Origin: DASRFS01 sp035260725
GTDB lineage: Bacteria > Patescibacteriota > Microgenomatia > Levybacterales > UBA12049
Direction: 5' to 3'
NCBI GenBank assembly: GCA_035260725.1
Contig: DATFUR010000044.1
Location: 1 to 14,044, forward strand
DNA length: 14,044 nucleotides
The notes beneath the pieces are model-generated. The model did no database searches. It saw nothing but the letters and a program-made list of their open reading frames with translations, and had not been told where the DNA came from. Position numbers and translations under genes: made by a program. This document shows positions 5,803 to 12,930 of this stretch, piece by piece (the first letter of the stretch is position 1; every line of letters starts with the position of its first letter).

Positions 5803-7409
5803 GTCTTAATTAGATGTGCCAAGTATTTTCCTCCTAAAATATGCGGTTGAATAATGTAATCCACTCCTGCTTTTTTAAGCGTTTGCTCTTCCCTACTGTC
5901 CATCGCTATTGTAACTATTTTTGGTCTCCTTTTTAATTTTCTAATTTCTGACACTAAAAGCAAATTGTCTTCTATATCGGCTACCGTAGAAATTATGAGT
6001 CTTGCTTGTCTGATATTTGCTCTATCTTGAATTTCCAAATCGGAAATATCTCCAAACAAGCTGGGAATTTTTTTGTTTCTCAACTGTCTTATTACGTCGG
6101 GGTTAAAATCAACAACGAGAACTTTTTCTCCCTGTTCCAGAAGAGCCTCCAAAACGCTGCCCCCTGTTCTATTTGCGCCGACCAACACCACATGGTCTTT
6201 TTGAGTTGAATCGTTTACTTCTCCGTGTACATTTTTTCTTTCAAAAAAAGGAATTTTTACTCCCAAAATTTGGTATATATTTTTACTTTTTAAAATCATA
6301 TAAGTCGACACGGCAAATGTAACAATTCCAACCGTTGTAATAAGTGAAACTATATCCGAAGGAACTTGTCCTATTTTATTTCCTAAAAAAATTATTATAA
6401 AAGAAAATTCGGAAACCTGGGAAAGAGATATTCCTGTGAGGAAAGCTGTCCTTTTCTTATATCCAAAGGAGCCTACAATCGGCATAATTATTAAAGGCTT
6501 TGCAAAAAGGACAAATAAAGAAAGAGCTATGGCTGGAATAAGAATTTTTGAAAATGAAGAGAAGTTCATATTCATTCCCAAAAATACAAAAAATATAACC
6601 ACAAAAAAATCTCTAAGCGATTTTGTTTTCCCAATAATCTGAAAATTCTCCGCAGTATTGGCAAGAGCAACTCCTGCCAAGAGTCCTCCTATTTCTATGG
6701 AGAACCCTATAAGGGGAGACGCGACTAAAGCGCAAAAACCCAAGGCCCAGGCTATGCTAAAAAGAAAAAGTGTCTCCGAGGAAGAGGCAATCCTGTCTAA
6801 TATTTTTGGGAATACCTTATTGGAAAGAAATATAATTGAAGAAAAAAGAATAATTCCTTTAGCCAAAACGGCGAGAATATTAAAAGGAGAAATAGACCCA
6901 TTGGCGAAACTGGAAAGAAAAATTAAAATAAAAATTGCAAAAAAATCCTGAACAAGTAAGATCCCAATAGCTAATTTGCCGTGCAGACTTTGTAAGTCCC
7001 TTTTATCCGACAAGATTTTTACAACTATAATAGTGCTTGAAAAAGCCAAGGCAATTCCTATGTAGCTTGCAACGATTTGCGAAAATCCTAAAGCTGTCGA
7101 TAAAACAAATCCTCCGGCAGAGGTTAGGACAATCTGGAGAATTCCGACGAAAAGAGAAGTTTTTCCAACGCTTTTTAAATCCGAAAACTTTAATTCAAGA
7201 CCAATCATGAACAAAAGAAAAGCAATTCCCAATTCCCCCATCGCTTGCAAAAAATCCCGGCTTTGCAACTGAAACCCTCCAAACGGACCAAGTATTATCC
7301 CCGTTGCTATGTATGCGAGGATTGGGGGCTGTTTAATAAGTCTAAAGAACAAAGACAAAAACGCGGCAAGGCAGATTATTATGGTTATCTCCAAAAAAAT
7401 ATTGCCCAT
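5781..7409 (-). CDS. CPA2-family cation/proton antiporter (KefB-like) with C-terminal NAD-binding RCK/TrkA-N domain
   Basis: The N-terminal part (to about residue 380) is a hydrophobic multi-span membrane domain with the familiar CPA2 blocks: QPPILAYIATGIILGPFGG, LFMIGLELKFSDL, SSTIIVVKILSDKRD followed by GILLVQDFFAI, GGLLAGVALANT and SQVSEFSFII. A soluble TrkA-N/RCK Rossmann domain follows from about residue 406 (HVVLVGANRTGGSVLEALLE, then VVDFNPDVI). No TrkA-C domain is present. It probably exchanges K+ or Na+ for protons under nucleotide or ligand control. Start choice: an ATG at 7421 lies four codons upstream, but TATGAT (7422-7417) covers it and ends 7 nt before the ATG at 7409, the same spacing seen at rpsF and the gene at 4523. 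No good -35 is present, so either start is possible. It diverges from the flavin oxidoreductase gene. Confidence 0.9.
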   Translation of the reverse strand: MGNIFLEITIIICLAAFLSLFFRLIKQPPILAYIATGIILGPFGGFQLQSRDFLQAMGELGIAFLLFMIGLELKFSDLKSVGKTSLFVGILQIVLTSAGGFVLSTALGFSQIVASYIGIALAFSSTIIVVKILSDKRDLQSLHGKLAIGILLVQDFFAIFILIFLSSFANGSISPFNILAVLAKGIILFSSIIFLSNKVFPKILDRIASSSETLFLFSIAWALGFCALVASPLIGFSIEIGGLLAGVALANTAENFQIIGKTKSLRDFFVVIFFVFLGMNMNFSSFSKILIPAIALSLFVLFAKPLIIMPIVGSFGYKKRTAFLTGISLSQVSEFSFIIIFLGNKIGQVPSDIVSLITTVGIVTFAVSTYMILKSKNIYQILGVKIPFFERKNVHGEVNDSTQKDHVVLVGANRTGGSVLEALLEQGEKVLVVDFNPDVIRQLRNKKIPSLFGDISDLEIQDRANIRQARLIISTVADIEDNLLLVSEIRKLKRRPKIVTIAMDSREEQTLKKAGVDYIIQPHILGGKYLAHLIKTNSIFKI

Positions 7410-7441
7410 TAAAATTATCATACAATATTTTTAATCTTCGA

Positions 7442-7450
7442 TGCTATAAT
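7442..7450 (+). promoter_or_regulatory. Extended -10 promoter for the flavin oxidoreductase gene
   Basis: TGCTATAAT (TGn plus a perfect TATAAT at 7445-7450) lacks a clear -35. It ends 8 nt before a TTG at 7459 and 29 nt before the ATG at 7480. Confidence 0.5.
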
Positions 7451-7479
7451 GCGTTTACTTGTATCGAGAGAAACGAGAT

Positions 7480-8166
7480 ATGAAATTAAAACTTGTTGAT
7501 AAAGAAATTCAAACTGGAGATGTAAAATCTTTTGTTTTCGAACCGGATATTCCGGTTGAATGGGCCGCGGGACAATTTATGGTTTACAGACTCGATCACG
7601 AAAACCCGGACATAAGGGGCAAACAACGTTTTTTTACAATCTCCTCTGCCCCATTCGAGAAACATATCGTAATCACAACTCACATACAAAAAGACAAATC
7701 AAGTACTTTTAAAAAAAGTTTAGATAGTCTTAAAATTGGAGATTTTATAGAAGCTAAAGGACCGGACGGAGATTTTATTTTGGAGGATCCAAATAAAAAT
7801 TATGTTTTTATCGCAGGAGGAATTGGAATTACTCCATTTCATTCCATAATCGCAGACCTTGCTCATAAAAGTCTTCCAATAAACATCACTCTTTTTTATG
7901 CAAATAAAACCGAAGAATTCCCTTTTAAAGAAGAGTTTGAAAAAATTAGAGAACAAAATACATCATTCAAGGTTCACTACGTAGTTAGCCCAAAACACAT
8001 TGATGAAAATTTAATAAAAGAAAATGTCGCGGATTTGCAAAAAAAGATTTTCTATGTTTCCGGTCCGGAGAAAATGGTTGAAGATTTAACCGAGATGATA
8101 AAGGGAATTGGAATTAAAGAGGAAAATATAAAACAAGACTTCTTCCCCGGCTACGACCCTATTTAG
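7480..8166 (+). CDS. Ferredoxin-NADP reductase-type flavin oxidoreductase
   Basis: The 228-residue protein has the two-domain FNR layout. The flavin-binding barrel (about residues 1-103) contains AAGQFMVYR and the FAD signature QRFFTISSAP (Arg50, Thr53). The NAD(P) domain has AGGIGITPFHSII at about 112-124, FYVSGPEKMVEDL near 200 and an FFPGY ending. No 2Fe-2S ferredoxin domain is attached, so it would move electrons between NAD(P)H and a separate partner that I cannot name. Start choice: homology begins at MKLKLVDKEIQTGDV, so I use the ATG at 7480, preceded at 9 nt by a GAGAG purine run. A TTG at 7459 in the same frame, 8 nt after the -10, would add seven residues and would fit leaderless initiation. 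The 3' end overlaps the convergent zinc-ribbon gene by 8 nt. Confidence 0.88.
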   Translation: MKLKLVDKEIQTGDVKSFVFEPDIPVEWAAGQFMVYRLDHENPDIRGKQRFFTISSAPFEKHIVITTHIQKDKSSTFKKSLDSLKIGDFIEAKGPDGDFILEDPNKNYVFIAGGIGITPFHSIIADLAHKSLPINITLFYANKTEEFPFKEEFEKIREQNTSFKVHYVVSPKHIDENLIKENVADLQKKIFYVSGPEKMVEDLTEMIKGIGIKEENIKQDFFPGYDPI

Positions 8167-8461
8167 ACATTATTATCTTTTTTGAAAGCGTACTTTTAAA
8201 CAATCTATATGCAGGCCTTTTTTCTTTTTCAAAGATATATAAAACTCCCAATAACTCTTTGCAATTTGGACAAGTTAACTTAGAATTCTCTTGAGGGCCT
8301 TCAAAAATTCTGTCTAAATATAAACGGCGGAGCATTCCCGGCCCGTCTTTCTGATAGAAGAATAAATGATTGCCGCACTTGGTACAACTTAGATCTAATA
8401 ATCTCGAAGACCCTCCGCGGGATTTTCTATATTTATCGTTCTTAAATTTAAATCTATTCAA
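8159..8461 (-). CDS. Small zinc-ribbon protein of unknown function
   Basis: The 100-residue protein has two CxxC knuckles: LSCTKCGNH (Cys26, Cys29) and LTCPNCKE (Cys64, Cys67). Between them is a long, distinctive spacer, FFYQKDGPGMLRRLYLDRI. This should form one four-cysteine zinc ribbon. Both ends are basic, with 25 residues rich in Lys, Arg and Ser before the ribbon, which would suit nucleic-acid binding; that is inference. It starts with TTG, since no ATG or GTG lies before the first knuckle. The TTG sits inside the last codons of murB (8-nt overlap), indicating translational coupling and co-transcription with ctp-htrA-murB. The 3' end overlaps the convergent oxidoreductase gene by 8 nt. 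I do not know a characterised member. Confidence 0.75.
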   Translation of the reverse strand: MNRFKFKNDKYRKSRGGSSRLLDLSCTKCGNHLFFYQKDGPGMLRRLYLDRIFEGPQENSKLTCPNCKELLGVLYIFEKEKRPAYRLFKSTLSKKIIMSK

Positions 8462-9374
8462 GATATTGGATTTCTTCTTCGAGGGTTATATCGTATTTGT
8501 CTTTTACGGTATTTTTTGCAAGCTCGATCAGTTCTAAAACATCCGAAGATTTTGCATTACCCACATTTACAATAAAATTTGGGTGTTTATCGGAAATCAT
8601 TGCGCCCCCCGCTTTCTTTCCCATCAAACCAACCAGGAATATAAGTTTGGCAACCGGCATAATAGGCATTGGGTCGTCTTTTATATATTGCTTTAATTCT
8701 TCTTTAAACCTTTCCGGTACATCCTTCCAGTCAACATTTTTGAAAGTGCTTCCAAGACTGGGATAATCCATTGGATGACGTTGATTTCTATAATCTATTT
8801 TTTCCTGTGTTTTTTTAACTATTTCGTCTTTATCTCCAATTTTTATTTTTAAGAAAACCTCTGTAATAAGTTCCCGGTCCCCATTTTCCTTAAATATACT
8901 TGTCCTGTAATCAAACTCACATTCAATATTCTTTCTTATCTTTTTTCCCTTTGTGTAAAGATCAATGCTCTCCACCTCATAGACAGAATCTTTTGTCTCT
9001 TCTCCAAAGGCCCCGGCATTGCCCCGCGCTGCTCCCCCAACGGTTCCCGGAAGTCCTCCTGCCCACTCAAGACCGGACAGAGAATTTTCAATACAATATT
9101 TAAGTACATCGGAAAACAAAACTCCGGAACCAATTCTCAAATCTATGTCTTCATGTTTTATCCCCAAGATTTTATTGTGAATAACAAGTCCGTCAAACCC
9201 ATTATCTGATATTAAAATATTGGTTCCGGCCCCCATAACGAAGACTTTTTTATATCCATCCAGATTTATTTCCTTTAATTCATCCAGATTCTCCAGTTCA
9301 AGAAAAAACGATGCAGGACCACCTATTTTGTAATTGCTGTAATCCTTAAGCGAAACGTTTTTTTGAAGATTCAT
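8454..9374 (-). CDS. murB: UDP-N-acetylenolpyruvoylglucosamine reductase MurB
   Basis: MurB reduces UDP-GlcNAc-enolpyruvate to UDP-MurNAc with NADPH, the second committed step of peptidoglycan synthesis, using FAD. The 306-residue protein shows the VAO-type FAD domain: NYKIGGPAS at 14-22, MGAGTNILISDNGFDGLVI at 47-65 and GLEWAGGLPGTVGGAARGNA at 101-120. The MurB C-terminal domain follows, with YRTSIF (Arg157), the catalytic Ser209 in YPSLGSTFKN, AGGAMISDKHPNFIVN at 255-270 and an acidic LEEEIQYLE end that should supply the catalytic Glu. The layout resembles the shorter type II enzymes. Start: ATG one base after the htrA stop (TAA-G-ATG), with no Shine-Dalgarno sequence, so it should depend on translation of htrA. 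The presence of murB implies a peptidoglycan wall. Confidence 0.97.
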   Translation of the reverse strand: MNLQKNVSLKDYSNYKIGGPASFFLELENLDELKEINLDGYKKVFVMGAGTNILISDNGFDGLVIHNKILGIKHEDIDLRIGSGVLFSDVLKYCIENSLSGLEWAGGLPGTVGGAARGNAGAFGEETKDSVYEVESIDLYTKGKKIRKNIECEFDYRTSIFKENGDRELITEVFLKIKIGDKDEIVKKTQEKIDYRNQRHPMDYPSLGSTFKNVDWKDVPERFKEELKQYIKDDPMPIMPVAKLIFLVGLMGKKAGGAMISDKHPNFIVNVGNAKSSDVLELIELAKNTVKDKYDITLEEEIQYLE

Positions 9375-9375
9375 C

Positions 9376-10512
9376 TTATTGATTTGGGGCTGCTGCGAGG
9401 ATTGCCTTGAGATTTATTTTTTGACCATCTCTCCAAACAACAATCGACACCGTATCTCCTACTTTATGTGTTGCAATAATTTTTGCAAGATCCCCCTGCC
9501 CATCCCCTATTGTCTTGCCATCGACTTCAATGATTATGTCCGATTGCCTCACCCCGGCCTTATCGGCAGATGACCCTGCGACAACACTTTGTACAAACGC
9601 ACCTTGCACGACATTGTTAAGAAGGGCAACGTCTCTTCCAATCATTTTAAAGGCAACGCCTAGAAAAGGTCTTTCGAATTGTCCGTGTTCGTTAAAATTT
9701 TTTAAAGAGTCCTTTACAACATTAATGGGTAAGGCAAAACCTATGTTCGCTCCATTTTGAGACACTGCGGTATTTATTCCGATGACTTGGGAAGAGGAAT
9801 TAACCAGAGGTCCTCCTGAATTTCCAGGATTTATCGCAGCATCTGTTTGAATAACATTGTCGAGTCTTTCCACGAGGCCCTGGAACTGATCTCCTGCAGT
9901 AATTCCCCGCCCGAGTCCCGATATTACACCAGTTGTAACGGTATTTCTAAACTCGCCCAAGGCAGTTCCTATTGCAACAACAAATTGTCCAACTTGAAGT
10001 CTAGAAGAGTCGCCTAAATCGACCGGTTTTAAAGACTCGCCGGGATTTTCTAACGGATCAACTTTTAAAATTGCAATATCGTTAAGAGGATCCCTGTAAA
10101 TATTACGTACATTATATTTTTTGTCGTTGCTCGTGATAATCTGATATTTAACACCAGCGCCCGAGTCGGCTACAACGTGCTTACTGGTAACGATATATCC
10201 ATCGGATCCCACGACAAATCCCGATCCGATACTAACTGCTTCGGGCCGCGAAAGAGACTGACTTGGAATATCAAAAATAGAAAATGGACTTAACAATTGA
10301 GATCTTTGATTTGGAATTTGTTCGGAAACTGTAACAACCGAAGGCCCAACTTGTTTGACTACATTTATCGTTACCGATTCCTCTGTAACGATCTTTACTG
10401 TTTCTTTAGGTTTAATAAGAGGGTTAGAATTGTTTCGCAACCGGGAAGAAAAACCGGACGCAATAGCTAAAAACAAAAAGAGGATAGTTAGAAGAATAAT
10501 CAACCTTCGCAT
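9376..10512 (-). CDS. HtrA/DegP-family membrane-anchored serine protease with one PDZ domain
   Basis: The protein has an N-terminal hydrophobic segment (about residues 4-22), serving as a signal anchor to the outer face, a linker to about 48, a trypsin-like domain (about 50-270) and one PDZ domain (about 282-372). The catalytic triad is complete: His112 in TSKHVVAD, Asp145 in NDIAIL and Ser232 in NPGNSGGPLV. The PDZ has the GAFVQSVVAGSSADKAGV carboxylate-binding stretch. At 378 residues it resembles single-PDZ DegS/HtrA proteases that degrade or sense misfolded envelope proteins. It lies 9 nt after ctp and 1 nt before murB, so the operon joins two envelope proteases with wall synthesis. The ATG has no clear Shine-Dalgarno sequence. 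I leave the symbol empty because htrA, degP and degQ cannot be told apart here. Confidence 0.95.
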   Translation of the reverse strand: MRRLIILLTILFLFLAIASGFSSRLRNNSNPLIKPKETVKIVTEESVTINVVKQVGPSVVTVSEQIPNQRSQLLSPFSIFDIPSQSLSRPEAVSIGSGFVVGSDGYIVTSKHVVADSGAGVKYQIITSNDKKYNVRNIYRDPLNDIAILKVDPLENPGESLKPVDLGDSSRLQVGQFVVAIGTALGEFRNTVTTGVISGLGRGITAGDQFQGLVERLDNVIQTDAAINPGNSGGPLVNSSSQVIGINTAVSQNGANIGFALPINVVKDSLKNFNEHGQFERPFLGVAFKMIGRDVALLNNVVQGAFVQSVVAGSSADKAGVRQSDIIIEVDGKTIGDGQGDLAKIIATHKVGDTVSIVVWRDGQKINLKAILAAAPNQ

Positions 10513-10521
10513 CTTATTAGG

Positions 10522-11796
10522 TTATTTTATCAGTTCTTCAACAGCCTTTTCAAGCTGTGTATCGTGGGATTGCTCCTTGGAATCTAGGGAAACGGGTATA
10601 TCGGGCGTTAAACCCGTACCGTTTACCCAGGTTCCGTTTGGAGTTAGCCATTTTGCAATTGTAACGTGAATTCCGGCGCCGTTGCCCAAATCTTCCGCTT
10701 GCTGAATAGTTCCCTTACCAAAAGACGTATCTCCAAGAAGTTTTGCTCTACTGTGGTCTCTAAGCGCTCCTGCTACAATTTCGGAAGCCGAAGCAGATCC
10801 CTTATTTATTAGAACTATAACAGGGGTGTTTAGAAACTTTCCCTGTCTTGTAACCGTCAAAGATTTCTTATCTGAATTTCCATTCTCTTCCATTACAACT
10901 GTTCTTCCTTGAGGGAGAAACTCGGACCCTATGAAAACTGCGTCTGTAAGATAACCTCCGGGATTGTTGCGAAGGTCTAAAATAATGCCCTTAAAGTTAC
11001 TTTGTTTTTTAATTTCGGTTTGAAGGTTATCTATGAGAGCCAGCCAATCCTTATTTGTGTTGTCTCCAAACTGCGAAAGCCTAATATACGAAACACTGGC
11101 ATCTTGAGAGTTTTTTATTGTGTCGGTTTTTTGTATTCCTTCTACATCTCCCACTTTTTTGATCCAACCCGAAACACTTTTGACTGTTATTACATCTCTT
11201 TTTATTTTTATATCTATGGGCGTCCTATCATTCTTATGCAAAACAGTAAGAGTTACAAAGGTGTCCCTTTGACCTCTTATTTTCTCTACTGCTTGCGACA
11301 GATTCCAGCCCGTTGTGTCCTGACCGTCAACTTTTATAATTACATCAGAAGCCCTTATTCCGGCCTTCTGTGCCGGGCTTCCGTCCAAAGGAGAAATAAC
11401 TATAATATCTTTATCTTTTGTTCCAAGCTCTGCCCCGATTCCGGAGAATTGTCCGGCTAATCCTTGCTTAAAATTATCGTTTTGTGTAGGAGGCAAATAT
11501 AATGTAAAAGGATCTCCAAGACTCTGAACCATCCCCTCTATAGCGCCGTTTAGCATTTTTTGTGGATCAAGCTTGGATTTATCGTAATAGTTTTCTGCAA
11601 GTTTTTGCCAGACTGTCCAAAACTGCGAAAAATCTACGGTGGTCAATTCCGGTGGAGGCTCTTTGCTTATTGCCTGAATTTTAGGATGGTAATTTTGCCA
11701 ATCAAATTTAACCTTGGTTGTTCCAAAATAAAAACCTATAAAAAAAGAAATTATTAAAAGAAGAGCTAACTGTACTCTAGGTACTCTATTTTTCAT
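10522..11796 (-). CDS. S41-family carboxyl-terminal processing protease (CtpA/Prc-like)
   Basis: This 424-residue exported protease cleaves proteins near their C-termini outside the cytoplasmic membrane. It has an N-terminal membrane segment (about residues 8-26), an N-terminal helical region with GMVQSLGDPFTLYLPP at 88-103, a PDZ domain (about 112-200, including FSGIGAELG and SPAQKAGIRASDVIIKVDG), and the S41 core. Core markers are ILDLRNNPGGYL at 272-283, the catalytic Ser336 in NKGSASASEIVAGALRD, and Lys361 in GDTSFGKGTIQ, the Ser/Lys dyad. The WLTPNGTWVNGTGLTPDIPV ending is typical. It is first of the ctp-htrA-murB-zinc ribbon set. No convincing promoter lies directly before the ATG, and a hairpin sits between it and rpsR, so part of its expression may be readthrough from the rpsF operon. 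Confidence 0.96.
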   Translation of the reverse strand: MKNRVPRVQLALLLIISFFIGFYFGTTKVKFDWQNYHPKIQAISKEPPPELTTVDFSQFWTVWQKLAENYYDKSKLDPQKMLNGAIEGMVQSLGDPFTLYLPPTQNDNFKQGLAGQFSGIGAELGTKDKDIIVISPLDGSPAQKAGIRASDVIIKVDGQDTTGWNLSQAVEKIRGQRDTFVTLTVLHKNDRTPIDIKIKRDVITVKSVSGWIKKVGDVEGIQKTDTIKNSQDASVSYIRLSQFGDNTNKDWLALIDNLQTEIKKQSNFKGIILDLRNNPGGYLTDAVFIGSEFLPQGRTVVMEENGNSDKKSLTVTRQGKFLNTPVIVLINKGSASASEIVAGALRDHSRAKLLGDTSFGKGTIQQAEDLGNGAGIHVTIAKWLTPNGTWVNGTGLTPDIPVSLDSKEQSHDTQLEKAVEELIK

Positions 11797-11802
11797 TTAT
11801 TT

Positions 11803-11856
11803 AAAACAATAAACGCGGGGAGGAACACGAAAACTTTTGTCCCAACCTCAGCGTTT
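11803..11856 (-). terminator. Candidate terminator or attenuator between rpsR and ctp
   Basis: On the minus strand AAACGC (11856-11851) pairs with GCGTTT (11816-11811), and GGGACA can pair with TGTTCC inside the loop (one G-U pair). ATTGTTTT follows directly. It begins 2 nt after the rpsR stop and ends 6 nt before the ctp ATG, so it could end the rpsF operon transcript or limit readthrough into ctp. Confidence 0.5.
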
Positions 11857-11858
11857 AA

Positions 11859-12104
11859 TTAACTTCTTACTATAAAAGACAAGAGAGCTAATTGCCTTGC
11901 ATGCTTAACATTTCTGGCCAGTGCTCTCTGATGTTTTGCGCAAAGTCCGGATCTTGACCTTGGAATAATCTTACCTCGTTCGGTTAAGAACTTCAACAAA
12001 TCCGCTGTATTGGAAACGGAAGGCTCTATCTTTCCTTCACAGAAATAACACTTTCTTAGAGTCGTTTTCTGAAATTTTCTTCGTGGTTTCTTTCCTTTAG
12101 GCAT
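11859..12104 (-). CDS. rpsR: Small-subunit ribosomal protein bS18
   Basis: bS18 binds 16S rRNA on the platform together with bS6. The 81-residue protein shows the family core, KIIPRSRSGLCAKHQRALAR followed by NVKHARQLALLSF, and a basic N-terminus (MPKGKKPRRKF). It also carries RKCYFCEGK, giving cysteines at 19, 22 and 55 plus His58, the zinc-binding variant of bS18. The length matches the family. The ATG comes one base after the ssb stop (TAA-T-ATG) without a Shine-Dalgarno sequence. rplI, which often follows rpsR, is absent: the next gene is ctp, after a hairpin. Confidence 0.96.
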   Translation of the reverse strand: MPKGKKPRRKFQKTTLRKCYFCEGKIEPSVSNTADLLKFLTERGKIIPRSRSGLCAKHQRALARNVKHARQLALLSFIVRS

Positions 12105-12105
12105 A

Positions 12106-12564
12106 TTAGAATGGGATGTCGTCCGGGGCTACTTCTTCCTCCTCACTTTCTTCTGTCGGCTTTTCTTCTTTTTTTATTTCCTCTTTACCCGTTTCTTCCT
12201 TAGAAGTTTCCTGGCCTGTCGGCCCGTTTTTCTTTTCACCCAAAAGTATCATGTCGGATATAACAATCTCCGTCCTGGTTTTTTGTGTTCCATCCTGGGC
12301 TTGCCAGCTTCTTGTTGCCATTCTTCCCTCAACGTAAACTTTGCCTCCCTTAACCAAAAACTGCGAACACAGTTCCGCGAGCTTATTCCACGCAACTATA
12401 TTGTGAAACTCCGCTTCGTCTTTTTTCTCTCCGGATTCGGTTGTCCAATTGCGATTTGTCGCAATACCAAAAGAGCAAACAGCGGTACCATTGGGTGTGT
12501 ATCTAAGTTCGGGATCTCTGGTTAAATTTCCGATCAACTGAACTCTATTTAAGCTTCTAGCCAT
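12106..12564 (-). CDS. ssb: Single-stranded DNA-binding protein
   Basis: SSB coats single-stranded DNA in replication, repair and recombination. The 152-residue protein has the OB-fold start LNRVQLIGNLTRDPELRYTP, then FGIATNRNW, FHNIVAWNKLAELCSQFLVKG and VYVEGRMATRSWQ, ending the fold at about residue 108. A low-complexity tail rich in Glu, Lys and Thr follows and ends in DDIPF, the conserved acidic-hydrophobic tip that recruits partner proteins. It is flanked by rpsF and rpsR as in most bacteria, with one base between each pair of genes (TAA-T-ATG on both sides). Confidence 0.97.
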   Translation of the reverse strand: MARSLNRVQLIGNLTRDPELRYTPNGTAVCSFGIATNRNWTTESGEKKDEAEFHNIVAWNKLAELCSQFLVKGGKVYVEGRMATRSWQAQDGTQKTRTEIVISDMILLGEKKNGPTGQETSKEETGKEEIKKEEKPTEESEEEEVAPDDIPF

Positions 12565-12565
12565 A

Positions 12566-12841
12566 TTAATTTTTTAAAAGCAGGTGTCTTAAAACATTGT
12601 CCGATGTTCTAAGTTTTTTTTCAAAATCCGAAGGAATATTAACTTCTCCCTCAAAACTCACTTCCACGTAAAGACCGTTGACTTCTTTTTTTATGGAATA
12701 ACTTAGAGGTTTTTGTCCCCAATCGTCTTCTTTAATAATTTTCAGATCCTTTAACCAATCTTTGAGATTTTCGAAAAATTTCTTTCGATCTGTGTCCGAC
12801 AAAGGTGATTTTAAAACCAAAACCAATTTATACGATTGCAT
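12566..12841 (-). CDS. rpsF: Small-subunit ribosomal protein bS6
   Basis: bS6 pairs with bS18 on the 30S platform. The 91-residue protein begins MQSYKLVLVLKSPLSDTDRK and shows the ferredoxin-like pattern, with WGQKPLSYSIKKEVNGLYVE (basic patch and beta strand) and a C-terminal LRTSDNVLRHLLLKN. An upstream in-frame start at 12910 would add 23 residues (KDFFQGKTWLLIFSLFPWII) unlike any bS6. That extension overlaps the promoter, whose -10 ends 7 nt before the ATG at 12841, so the shorter start is used. It is the first gene of rpsF-ssb-rpsR. Confidence 0.93.
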   Translation of the reverse strand: MQSYKLVLVLKSPLSDTDRKKFFENLKDWLKDLKIIKEDDWGQKPLSYSIKKEVNGLYVEVSFEGEVNIPSDFEKKLRTSDNVLRHLLLKN

Positions 12842-12848
12842 TTTGACT

Positions 12849-12877
12849 ATTATCCACGGAAAGAGGCTAAAAATCAA
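12849..12877 (-). promoter_or_regulatory. Promoter for rpsF-ssb-rpsR
   Basis: On the minus strand TTGATT (12877-12872), a 17-bp spacer and GATAAT (12854-12849) end 7 nt before the rpsF ATG. The transcript should be leaderless. The divergent promoter's -35 lies 15 bp away. Confidence 0.65.
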
Positions 12878-12892
12878 GAGCCACGTTTTACC

Positions 12893-12921
12893 TTGAAAAA
12901 AATCCTTCACAGCGGTATAAT
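12893..12921 (+). promoter_or_regulatory. Promoter for the DnaA-IV-like gene
   Basis: TTGAAA (12893-12898, five of six bases), a 17-bp spacer and a perfect TATAAT (12916-12921) end 9 nt before the ATG at 12931. Confidence 0.75.
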
Positions 12922-12930
12922 CTTCTTCCT

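Noticed and set aside
7410..7479. Good -35/-10 promoter for the antiporter gene
   Set aside because: TATGAT sits at the right distance from the ATG at 7409, but no TTG-type -35 or TGn extension accompanies it, so I mention it only as start evidence.
11002..11460. 152-codon open frame opposite ctp
   Set aside because: It lies wholly within the S41 protease gene, and its composition is typical of an antisense frame.
12842..12910. Longer bS6 starting at 12910
   Set aside because: The extra residues are hydrophobic and unlike bS6, and they span the -35/-10 boxes of the rpsF promoter.
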